Shown here piece by piece: positions 1 through 10,400 of a stretch of DNA of 64,000 bases (within the stretch, counting starts at the first letter, position 1; every line of letters starts with the position of its first letter). Both the position numbers and the translations under genes were made by a program. This stretch comes from Osmia lignaria lignaria (taxonomy: Eukaryota; Arthropoda; Insecta; Hymenoptera; Megachilidae). The notes below the pieces were generated by a model. It was given only the letters and a program-made list of their open reading frames with translations, did not search any database and was not told the origin of the DNA. The stretch covers positions 890,001 to 954,000 of the forward strand of contig NW_027478160.1 of the NCBI RefSeq assembly GCF_051020975.1. Reading direction: 5' to 3'.

Positions 1-138
1 GAAATATGTCCGTCAGGCCCCTTCCCTTGAGATATATCTGCAAATATCTCGGAAACGAAGCGAGCTATGGCAAAACGTTAAGAGACCTTTTTTGTAGAGA
101 ATTATGTTTCCTACAATTTATGTTGTATGATATTTTTT
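1..138. repeat. Left partial monomer (138 bp)
   Basis: This is the last 138 bp of a monomer cut by the window edge, counted from the GATC register. It runs from the end of the purine-rich tract to the AT-rich block. It matches 2899-3036, the equivalent place in the next 2898-bp unit, so the HOR continues beyond the left edge. Confidence 0.95.
29..50. repeat. GAGATAT / ATATCTC inverted repeat, 8-nt loop
   Basis: In this copy GAGATAT (29-35) and ATATCTC (44-50) form a perfect 7-bp stem around ATCTGCAA. About half of the monomers carry GAGATAA instead, which shortens the stem to 6 bp with a 10-nt loop. Others carry GAGATGT (for example 39313-39319 and 45753-45759). It is the second hairpin-capable element of the monomer and lies just upstream of the conserved CGGAAACGAAGCGAGC segment. 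Confidence 0.7.
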
Positions 139-168
139 GATCAGAAGCGTAGTTTTCGAGATATATCG
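105..168. repeat. Class-defining block of the monomer (alpha copy)
   Basis: Six positions in this 64-bp block change together. Alpha copies have T, A, A, A, T, G at 105, 115, 116, 146, 155 and 168; beta copies have A, T, T, T, C, A. A third class, gamma, is beta with TCGATCAGAGG in place of TTGATCAGATG (C at the position equivalent to 138 and G at 146). The block spans the AT-rich segment and the GATC register. The beta form contains CTCGAG, the alpha form TTCGAG. Outside this block and the dyad patch the monomer is nearly invariant. Confidence 0.85.
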
Positions 169-225
169 AGATATTTAAAAGTTCCGAAGCCGCACCAACA
201 TAATAGAGATACAGAAACACCGTGG

Positions 226-364
226 CCCCTTTCTTTGAGATAACTCTGCACTATTGCGACCTGCAAATGCCACTTCCAGCTCAGCTGTGCAGAAGAAGAA
301 CAACAAGAAGAAGAAATATCTCGAAATATGTCCGTCAGGCCCCTTCCCTTGAGATAAATCTGCA
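226..364. repeat. Degenerate internal duplication, 114-bp spacing
   Basis: A 25-bp segment starting CCCCTTTCTTTGAGATAAC at 226 recurs from 340 as CCCCTTCCCTTGAGATAAA. The two match at 22 of 25 positions and both end in TCTGCA. The shorter core GAGATA(A/T)(A/C)TC occurs three times per monomer, here at 158, 237 and 351, with spacings of 79, 114 and then 129 bp to the next monomer. The present 322-bp unit therefore probably arose from shorter related units; this is inferred from the internal similarity. Confidence 0.7.
290..316. repeat. GAA/CAA trinucleotide tract in each monomer
   Basis: The sequence here is a run of GAA and CAA triplets, nearly all purine apart from the C of the CAA units. 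It is present at this position in every monomer, with rare single changes such as GAG for GAA (7699 region), CACGAAG (30895 region), CAACGAG (41195 and 41518 regions) and GGAGACC (41832 and 48272 regions). Copy number of the triplets does not vary, which is unusual for a microsatellite-like tract in a long array. Confidence 0.85.
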
Positions 365-1104
365 AATATCTCGGAAACGAAGCGAGCTATGGCAAAATGT
401 TAAGAGACCTTTTTTGTAGGGAATTATGTTTCCTACAATTTATGTTCTATGATATTTTTTGATCAGAAGCGTAGTTTTCGAGATATATCGAGATATTTAA
501 AAGTTCCGAAGCCGCACCAACATAATAGAGATACAGAAACACCGTGGCCCCTTTCTTTGAGATAACTCTGCACTAGTGCGAGCCGCAAATGCCACCTCCA
601 GCTTAGCTGTGCAGAAGAAGAACAACAAGAAGAAGAAATATCTCGAAATATGTCCGTCAGGCCCCTTCCCTTGAGATAAATCTGCAAATATCTCGGAAAC
701 GAAGCGAGTTATGGCAAAATGTTAAGAGACCTTTTTTGTAGAGAATTAAGTTTCCTACTTTTTATGTTCTATGATATTTTTTGATCAGATGCGTAGTGCT
801 CGAGATATATCAAGATATTTAAAAGTTCCGAAGCCGCACCAACATAATAGAGATACAGAAACACCGTGGCCCCTTTCTTTGAGATAACTCTGCACTAGTG
901 CGAGCCGCAAATGCCACTTCCAGCTTAGCTGTGCAGAAGAAGAACAACAAGAAGAAGAAATATCTCGAAATATGTCCGTCAGGCCCCTTCCCTTGAGATA
1001 AATCTGCAAATATCTCGGAAACGAAGCGAGCTATGGCAAAATGTTAAGAGACCTTTTTTGTAGAGAATTAAGTTTCCTACTTTTTACGTTCTATGATATT
1101 TTTT

Positions 1105-1426
1105 GATCAGATGCGTAGTTCTCGCGATATATCAAGATATTTAAAAGTTCCGAAGCCGCACCAACATAATAGTGATACAGAAACACCGTGGCCCCTTTCT
1201 TTGAGATAACTCTGCACTATTGCGAGCTGCAAATGCCACTTCCAGCTTAGCTGTGCAGAAGAAGAACAACAAGAAGAAGAAATATCTCGAAATATGTCCG
1301 TCAGGCCCCTTCCCTTGAGATATATCTGCAAATATCTCGGAAACGAAGCGAGCTATGGCAAAACGTTAAGAGACCTTTTTTGTAGAGAATTATGTTTCCT
1401 ACAATTTATGTTGTATGATATTTTTT
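1105..1426. repeat. Representative 322-bp monomer (beta type)
   Basis: This copy illustrates the monomer layout. In order it holds the GATC register site; a CTCGAGATATATC segment; a conserved stretch with TTTAAAAG and GTTCCGAAGCCGC; a pyrimidine-rich CCCCTTTCTTTGAGATAAC box; the variable patch and nested dyad (1211-1259); the GAA/CAA tract (about 1257-1281); TATCTCGAAATATG; a second CCCCTT box that partly copies the first; a GAGATAT/ATATCTC hairpin; CGGAAACGAAGCGAGC; and a T-rich tail. Composition is uneven: the block around the register site is about 26% GC and the rest about 45%. The length is close to two nucleosome repeats, an inference only. Confidence 0.9.
1211..1259. repeat. Nested dyad in each monomer (49 bp)
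   Basis: The outer arms are TCTGCAC (1211-1217) and GTGCAGA (1253-1259), a perfect 7-bp inverted repeat. Inside them lie AGCTG (1225-1229) and CAGCT (1243-1247), a perfect 5-bp inverted repeat around a 13-nt loop. The structure recurs every 322 bp. The outer arms are intact in nearly all copies I read. The inner arm is altered in several classes: GCGC gives a 4-bp inner stem, GAGCCGC breaks it, and CTGGAA replaces it with a different 6-bp stem. It could extrude as a cruciform, fold in RNA or bind a dimeric protein; no function is shown. Confidence 0.75.
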
Positions 1427-4400
1427 GATCAGAAGCGTAGTTTTCGAGATATATCGAGATATTTAAAAGTTCCGAAGCCGCACCAACATAATAGGGATAC
1501 AGAAACACCGTGGCCCCTTTCTTTGAGATAACTCTGCACTAGTGCGAGCCGCAAATGCCACTTCCAGCTTAGCTGTGCACAAGAAGAACAACAAGAAGAA
1601 GAAATATCTCGAAATATGTCCGTCAGGCCCCTTCCCTTGAGATAAATCTGCAAATATCTCGGAAACGAAGCGAGCTATGGCAAAACGTTAAGAGACCTTT
1701 TTTGTAGAGAATTATGTTTCCTACAATTTATGTTGTATGATATTTTTTGATCAGACGCGTAGTTTTCGAGATATATCGAGATATTTAAAAGTTCCGAAGC
1801 CGCACCAACATAATAGAGATACAGAAACACCGTGGCCCCTTTCTTTGAGGTAACTCTGCACTATTGCGCGCTGCAAATGCCACTTCCAGCTTAGCTGTGC
1901 AGAAGAAGAACAACAAGAAGAAGAAATATCTCGAAATATGTCCGTCAGGCCCCTTCCCTTGAGATAAATCTGCAAATATCTCGGAAACGAAGCGAGCTAT
2001 GGGAAAATGTAAAGAGACCTTTTTTGTAGAGAATTAAGTTTCCTACTTTTTATGTAGTATGATATTTTTTGATCAGATGCGTAGTTCTCGAGATATATCA
2101 AGATATTTAAAAGTTCCGAAGCCGCACCAACATAATAGAGATACAGAAACACCGTGGCCCCTTTCTTTGAGAAAACTCTGCACTATTGCGCGCTGCAAAT
2201 GCCACTTCCAGCTTAGCTGTGCAGAAGAAGAACAACAAGAAGAAGAAATATCTCGAAATATGTCCGTCAGGCCCCTTCCCTTGAGATAAATCTGCAAATA
2301 TCTCGGAAACGAAGCGAGCTATGGCAAAATGTTAAGAGACCTTTTTTGTAGAGAATTATGTTTCCTACAATATATGTTCTATGATATTTTTTGATCAGAA
2401 GCGTAGTTTTCGAGATATATCGAGATATTTAAAAGTTCCGAAGCCGCACCAACATAATAGAGATACAGAAACACCGTGGCCCCTTTCTTTGGGATAACTC
2501 TGCACTATTGCGAGCTGCAAATGCCACTTCCAGCTTAGCTGTGCAGAAGAAGTACAACAAGAAGAAGAAATATCTCGAAATATGTCCGTCAGGCCACTTC
2601 CCTTGAGATAAATCTGCAAATATCTCGGAAACGAAGCGAGCTATGGCAAAATGTTAAGAGACCTTTTTTGTAGAGAATTAAGTTTCCTACTTTTTATGTT
2701 CTATGATATTTTTTGATCAGATGCGTAGTTCTCGAGATATATCAAGATATTTAAAAGTTCCGAAGCCGCACCAACATAATAGAGATACAGAAACACCGTG
2801 GCCCCTTTCTTTGAGATAACTCTGCACTGTTGCGAGCTGTAAATGCCACTTCCAGCTTAGCTGTGCAGAAGAAGAACAACAAGAAGAAGAAATATCTCGA
2901 AATATGTCCGTCAGGCCCCTTCCCTTGAGATATATCTGCAAATATCTCGGAAACGAAGCGAGCTATGGCAAAACGTTAAGAGACCTTTTTTGTAGAGAAT
3001 TATGTTTCCTACAATTTATGTTGTATGATATTTTTTGATCAGAAGCGTAGTTTTCGAGATATATCGAGATATTTAAAAGTTCCGAAGCCGCACCAACATA
3101 ATAGAGATACAGAAACACCGTGGCCCCTTTCTTTGAGATAACTCTGCACTATTGCGACCTGCAAATGCCACTTCCAGCTCAGCTGTGCAGAAGAAGAACA
3201 ACAAGAAGAAGAAATATCTCGAAATATGTCCGTCAGGCCCCTTCCCTTGAGATAAATCTGCAAATATCTCGGAAACGAAGCGAGCTATGGCAAAATGTTA
3301 AGAGACCTTTTTTGTAGGGAATTATGTTTCCTACAATTTATGTTCTATGATATTTTTTGATCAGAAGCGTAGTTTTCGAGATATATCGAGATATTTAAAA
3401 GTTCCGAAGCCGCACCAACATAATAGAGATACAGAAACACCGTGGCCCCTTTCTTTGAGATAACTCTGCACTAGTGCGAGCCGCAAATGCCACCTCCAGC
3501 TTAGCTGTGCAGAAGAAGAACAACAAGAAGAAGAAATATCTCGAAATATGTCCGTCAGGCCCCTTCCCTTGAGATAAATCTGCAAATATCTCGGAAACGA
3601 AGCGAGTTATGGCAAAATGTTAAGAGACCTTTTTTGTAGAGAATTAAGTTTCCTACTTTTTATGTTCTATGATATTTTTTGATCAGATGCGTAGTGCTCG
3701 AGATATATCAAGATATTTAAAAGTTCCGAAGCCGCACCAACATAATAGAGATACAGAAACACCGTGGCCCCTTTCTTTGAGATAACTCTGCACTAGTGCG
3801 AGCCGCAAATGCCACTTCCAGCTTAGCTGTGCAGAAGAAGAACAACAAGAAGAAGAAATATCTCGAAATATGTCCGTCAGGCCCCTTCCCTTGAGATAAA
3901 TCTGCAAATATCTCGGAAACGAAGCGAGCTATGGCAAAATGTTAAGAGACCTTTTTTGTAGAGAATTAAGTTTCATACTTTTTACGTTCTATGATATTTT
4001 TTGATCAGATGCGTAGTTCTCGCGATATATCAAGATATTTAAAAGTTCCGAAGCCGCACCAACATAATAGTGATACAGAAACACCGTGGCCCCTTTCTTT
4101 GAGATAACTCTGCACTATTGCGAGCTGCAAATGCCACTTCCAGCTTAGCTGTGCAGAAGAAGAACAACAAGAAGAAGAAATATCTCGAAATATGTCCGTC
4201 AGGCCCCTTCCCTTGAGATATATCTGCAAATATCTCGGAAACGAAGCGAGCTATGGCAAAACGTTAAGAGACCTTTTTTGTAGAGAATTATGTTTCCTAC
4301 AATTTATGTTGTATGATATTTTTTGATCAGAAGCGTAGTTTTCGAGATATATCGAGATATTTAAAAGTTCCGAAGCCGCACCAACATAATAGGGATACAG

Positions 4401-7400
4401 AAACACCGTGGCCCCTTTCTTTGAGATAACTCTGCACTAGTGCGAGCCGCAAATGCCACTTCCAGCTTAGCTGTGCACAAGAAGAACAACAAGAAGAAGA
4501 AATATCTCGAAATATGTCCGTCAGGCCCCTTCCCTTGAGATAAATCTGCAAATATCTCGGAAACGAAGCGAGCTATGGCAAAACGTTAAGAGACCTTTTT
4601 TGTAGAGAATTATGTTTCCTACAATTTATGTTGTATGATATTTTTTGATCAGACGCGTAGTTTTCGAGATATATCGAGATATTTAAAAGTTCCGAAGCCG
4701 CACCAACATAATAGAGATACAGAAACACCGTGGCCCCTTTCTTTGAGGTAACTCTGCACTATTGCGCGCTGCAAATGCCACTTCCAGCTTAGCTGTGCAG
4801 AAGAAGAACAACAAGAAGAAGAAATATCTCGAAATATGTCCGTCAGGCCCCTTCCCTTGAGATAAATCTGCAAATATCTCGGAAACGAAGCGAGCTATGG
4901 GAAAATGTAAAGAGACCTTTTTTGTAGAGAATTAAGTTTCCTACTTTTTATGTAGTATGATATTTTTTGATCAGATGCGTAGTTCTCGAGATATATCAAG
5001 ATATTTAAAAGTTCCGAAGCCGCACCAACATAATAGAGATACAGAAACACCGTGGCCCCTTTCTTTGAGAAAACTCTGCACTATTGCGCGCTGCAAATGC
5101 CACTTCCAGCTTAGCTGTGCAGAAGAAGAACAACAAGAAGAAGAAATATCTCGAAATATGTCCGTCAGGCCCCTTCCCTTGAGATAAATCTGCAAATATC
5201 TCGGAAACGAAGCGAGCTATGGCAAAATGTTAAGAGACCTTTTTTGTAGAGAATTATGTTTCCTACAATATATGTTCTATGATATTTTTTGATCAGAAGC
5301 GTAGTTTTCGAGATATATCGAGATATTTAAAAGTTCCGAAGCCGCACCAACATAATAGAGATACAGAAACACCGTGGCCCCTTTCTTTGGGATAACTCTG
5401 CACTATTGCGAGCTGCAAATGCCACTTCCAGCTTAGCTGTGCAGAAGAAGTACAACAAGAAGAAGAAATATCTCGAAATATGTCCGTCAGGCCACTTCCC
5501 TTGAGATAAATCTGCAAATATCTCGGAAACGAAGCGAGCTATGGCAAAATGTTAAGAGACCTTTTTTGTAGAGAATTAAGTTTCCTACTTTTTATGTTCT
5601 ATGATATTTTTTGATCAGATGCGTAGTTCTCGAGATATATCAAGATATTTAAAAGTTCCGAAGCCGCACCAACATAATAGAGATACAGAAACACCGTGGC
5701 CCCTTTCTTTGAGATAACTCTGCACTGTTGCGAGCTGTAAATGCCACTTCCAGCTTAGCTGTGCAGAAGAAGAACAACAAGAAGAAGAAATATCTCGAAA
5801 TATGTCCGTCAGGCCCCTTCCCTTGAGATATATCTGCAAATATCTCGGAAACGAAGCGAGCTATGGCAAAACGTTAAGAGACCTTTTTTGTAGAGAATTA
5901 TGTTTCCTACAATTTATGTTGTATGATATTTTTTGATCAGAAGCGTAGTTTTCGAGATATATCGAGATATTTAAAAGTTCCGAAGCCGCACCAACATAAT
6001 AGAGATACAGAAACACCGTGGCCCCTTTCTTTGAGATAACTCTGCACTATTGCGACCTGCAAATGCCACTTCCAGCTCAGCTGTGCAGAAGAAGAACAAC
6101 AAGAAGAAGAAATATCTCGAAATATGTCCGTCAGGCCCCTTCCCTTGAGATAAATCTGCAAATATCTCGGAAACGAAGCGAGCTATGGCAAAATGTTAAG
6201 AGACCTTTTTTGTAGGGAATTATGTTTCCTACAATTTATGTTCTATGATATTTTTTGATCAGAAGCGTAGTTTTCGAGATATATCGAGATATTTAAAAGT
6301 TCCGAAGCTGCACCAACATAATAGAGATACAGAAACACCGTGGCCCCTTTCTTTGAGATAACTCTGCACTAGTGCGAGCCGCAAATGCCACCTCCAGCTT
6401 AGCTGTGCAGAAGAAGAACAACAAGAAGAAGAAATATCTCGAAATATGTCCGTCAGGCCCCTTCCCTTGAGATAAATCTGCAAATATCTCGGAAACGAAG
6501 CGAGTTATGGCAAAATGTTAAGAGACCTTTTTTGTAGAGAATTAAGTTTCCTACTTTTTATGTTCTATGATATTTTTTGATCAGATGCGTAGTGCTCGAG
6601 ATATATCAAGATATTTAAAAGTTCCGAAGCCGCACCAACATAATAGAGATACAGAAACACCGTGGCCCCTTTCTTTGAGATAACTCTGCACTAGTGCGAG
6701 CCGCAAATGCCACTTCCAGCTTAGCTGTGCAGAAGAAGAACAACAAGAAGAAGAAATATCTCGAAATATGTCCGTCAGGCCCCTTCCCTTGAGATAAATC
6801 TGCAAATATCTCGGAAACGAAGCGAGCTATGGCAAAATGTTAAGAGACCTTTTTTGTAGAGAATTAAGTTTCCTACTTTTTACGTTCTATGATATTTTTT
6901 GATCAGATGCGTAGTTCTCGCGATATATCAAGATATTTAAAAGTTCCGAAGCCGCACCAACATAATAGTGATACAGAAACACCGTGGCCCCTTTCTTTGA
7001 GATAACTCTGCACTATTGCGAGCTGCAAATGCCACTTCCAGCTTAGCTGTGCAGAAGAAGAACAACAAGAAGAAGAAATATCTCGAAATATGTCCGTCAG
7101 GCCCCTTCCCTTGAGATATATCTGCAAATATCTCGGAAACGAAGCGAGCTATGGCAAAACGTTAAGAGACCTTTTTTGTAGAGAATTATGTTTCCTACAA
7201 TTTATGTTGTATGATATTTTTTGATCAGAAGCGTAGTTTTCGAGATATATCGAGATATTTAAAAGTTCCGAAGCCGCACCAACATAATAGGGATACAGAA
7301 ACACCGTGGCCCCTTTCTTTGAGATAACTCTGCACTAGTGCGAGCCGCAAATGCCACTTCCAGCTTAGCTGTGCACAAGAAGAACAACAAGAAGAAGAAA

Positions 7401-7476
7401 TATCTCGAAATATGTCCGTCAGGCCCCTTCCCTTGAGATAAATCTGCAAATATCTCGGAAACGAAGCGAGCTATGG

Positions 7477-10400
7477 TAAAATGTTAAGAGACCTTTTTTG
7501 TAGAGAATTAAGTTTCCTACTTTTTATGTTCTATGATATTTTTTGATCAGATGCGTAGTTCTCGAGATATATCAAGATATTTAAAAGTTCCGAAGCCGCA
7601 CCAACATAATAGAGATACAGAAACACCGTGGCCCCTTTCTTTGAGATAACTCTGCACTATTGCGAGCTGCAAATGCCACTTCCAGCTTAGCTGTGCAGAG
7701 GAAGAACAACAAGAAGAAGAAATATCTCGAAATATGTCCGTCAGGCCAGTTCCTTTGAGCTGAATCTGCAAATATCTCGGAAACGAAGCGAGCTATGGCA
7801 AAATGTTAAGAGACGTTTTTTGTAGAGAATTATGTTTCCTACAATTTATGTTCTATGATATTTTTTGATCCGAAGCGTAGTTTTCGAGATATATCGAGAT
7901 ATTTAAAAGTTCCGAAGCCGCACCAACATAATAGGGATACAGAAACACCGTGGCCCCTTTCTTTGAGATAACTCTGCACTAGTGCGAGCCGCAAATGCCA
8001 CTTCCAGCTTAGCTGTGCAGAAGAAGAACAACAAGAAGAAGAAATATCTCGAAATATGTCCGTCAGGCCCCTTCCCTTGAGATAAATCTGGAAATATCTC
8101 GGAAACGAAGAGAGCTATGGCAAAATGCTAAGAGACCTTTTTTGTAGAGAATTAAGTTTCCTACTTTTTACGTTCTATGACATTTTTTGATCAGATGCGT
8201 AGTTCTCGAGATATATCAAGATATTTAAAAGTTCCGAAGCCGCACCAACATAATAGAGATACAGAAACACCGTGGCCCCTTTCTTTGAGATAACTCTGCA
8301 CTATTGCGAGCTGTAAATGCCACTTCCAGCTTAGCTGTGCAGAAGAAGAACAACAAGAAGAAGAAATATCTCGAAATATGTCCGTCAGGCCCCTTCCCTT
8401 GAGATAAATCTGCAAATATCTCGGAAACGAAGCGAGCTATGGCAAAATGTTTAGAGACCTTTTTTGTAGAGAATTAAGTTTCCTACTTTTTATCTTCTAT
8501 GATATTTCTTGATCAGATGCGTAGTTCTCGAGATATATCAAGATATTTAAAAGTTCCGAAGCCGCACCATCATAATAGAGATACAGAAACACCGTGGCCC
8601 CTCTCTTTGAGATAACTCTGCACTATTGCGAGCTGCAAATGCCACTTCCAGCTCAGCTGTGCAGAAGAAGAACAACAAGAAGAAGAAATATCTCGAAATA
8701 TGTCCGTCAGGCCCCTTCCCTTGAGATATATCTGCAAATATCTCGGAAACGAAGCGAGCTATGGCAAAACGTTAAGAGACCTTTTTTGTAGAGAATTATG
8801 TTTCCTACAATTTATGTTGTATGATATTTTTTGATCAGAAGCGTAGTTTTCGAGATATATCGAGATATTTAAAAGCTCCGAAGCCGCACCAACATAATAG
8901 AGATACAGAAACACCGTGGCCCCTTTCTTTGAGGTAACTCTGCACTATTGCGCGCTGCAAATGCCACTTCCAGCTTAGCTGTGCAGAAGAAGAACAACAA
9001 GAAGAAGAAATATCTCGAAATATGTCCGTCAGGCCCCTTCCCTTGAGATAAATCTGCAAATATCTCGGAAACGAAGCGAGCTATGGGAAAATGTAAAGAG
9101 ACCTTTTTTGTAGAGAATTAAGTTTCCTACTTTTTATGTAGTATGATATTTTTTGATCAGATGCGTAGTTCTCGAGATATATCAAGATATTTAAAAGTTC
9201 CGAAGCCGCACCAACATAATAGAGATACAGAAACACCGTGGCCCCTTTCTTTGAGAAAACTCTGCACTATTGCGCGCTGCAAATGCCACTTCCAGCTTAG
9301 CTGTGCAGAAGAAGAACAACAAGAAGAAGAAATATCTCGAAATATGTCCGTCAGGCCCCTTCCCTTGAGATAAATCTGCAAATATCTCGGAAACGAAGCG
9401 AGCTATGGCAAAATGTTAAGAGACCTTTTTTGTAGAGAATTATGTTTCCTACAATATATGTTCTATGATATTTTTTGATCAGAAGCGTAGTTTTCGAGAT
9501 ATATCGAGATATTTAAAAGTTCCGAAGCCGCACCAACATAATAGAGATACAGAAACACCGTGGCCCCTTTCTTTGGGATAACTCTGCACTATTGCGAGCT
9601 GCAAATGCCACTTCCAGCTTAGCTGTGCAGAAGAAGTACAACAAGAAGAAGAAATATCTCGAAATATGTCCGTCAGGCCACTTCCCTTGAGATAAATCTG
9701 CAAATATCTCGGAAACGAAGCGAGCTATGGCAAAATGTTAAGAGACCTTTTTTGTAGAGAATTATGTTTCCTACAATTTATGTTCTATGATATTTTTTGA
9801 TCAGAAGCGTAGTTTTCGAGATATATCGAGATATTTAAAAGTTCCGAAGCCGCACCAACATAATAGAGATACAGAAACACCGTGGCCCCTTTCTTTGGGA
9901 TAACTCTGCACTATTGCGAGCTGCAAATGCCACTTCCAGCTTAGCTGTGCAGAAGAAGAACAACAAGAAGAAGAAATATCTCGAAATATGTCCGTCAGGC
10001 CACTTCCCTTGAGATAAATCTGTAAATATCTCGGAAACGAAGCGAGCTATGGCAAAATGTTTAGAGACCTTTCTTGTAGAGAATTAAGTTTCCTACTTTT
10101 TATGTGGTATGATATTTTTTGATCAGATGCGTAGTTCTCGAGATATATCAAGATATTTAAAAGTTCCGAAGCCGCACCAACATAATAGAGATACAGAAAC
10201 ACCGTGGCCCCTTTCTTTGAGATAACTCTGCACTATTGCGCGCTGCAAATGCCACTTCCAGCTTAGCTGTGCAGAAGAAGAACAACAAGAAGAAGAAATA
10301 TCTCGAAATATGTCCGTCAGGCCCCTTCCCTTGAGATAAATCTGCAAATATCTCGGAAACGAAGCGAGCTATGGCAAAATGTTAAGAGACCTTTTTTGTA

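Larger units (their letters stand above)
1..7476. repeat. HOR-A: 9-mer, 2898 bp, 2.6 copies
   Basis: Copies are 1-2898, 2899-5796 and 5797-7476 (truncated). Diagnostic single-copy changes recur at exactly 2898 bp, for example GACCTGC (about 259, 3157 and 6055), CACCTCCAGC (about 593, 3491 and 6389) and GTGCACAAG (about 1577, 4475 and 7373). The order of classes in a unit is alpha-alpha-beta-beta-alpha-alpha-beta-alpha-beta. Copies are almost identical: by eye I noticed only C to A at 3975 and C to T at 6309. The unit is left abruptly at 7477, where TGGCAAAACG of the earlier copies becomes TGGTAAAATG. Confidence 0.93.

Noticed and set aside
181..195. Pol III promoter or tRNA/5S-derived monomer
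   Set aside because: GTTCCGAAGCC resembles a B box only with an extra base, and no matching A box lies at suitable spacing. T6 runs are present but are explained by the AT-rich block.
290..316. Expanded GAA triplet microsatellite
   Set aside because: The tract is short, interrupted by CAA units and constant in length across the copies I read, so it is part of the monomer and not an independently expanding repeat.
141..365. Recurrent 74-codon minus-strand open frames as a gene family
   Set aside because: They start with TTG rather than ATG, lie inside a satellite monomer, recur because the DNA is homogenised, and match no protein domain I know. The serine- and cysteine-rich part is only the translation of the GAA/CAA tract.
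366..390. CENP-B box
   Set aside because: CGGAAACGAAGCGAG read on the minus strand gives CTTCGTTTCCG, which shares TTCG with the nTTCGnnnnAnnCGGGn core but lacks the required A and CGGG at the right spacing. No other position in the monomer fits.
222..419. Plus-strand 65-codon open frames starting with GTG
   Set aside because: They appear only where CAGCTTAG became CAGCTCAG or CAGTTCAG and a TAG was lost. Same monomer, no start signal, no recognisable product.
2059..2289. Plus-strand 76-codon open frame with a true ATG
   Set aside because: It exists only in copies where GAGATAAC became GAGAAAAC or GAGACAAC and a stop was lost (also 4957, 9143, 12685, 16227, 42309 and 48749). It is a chance frame copied with the HOR.
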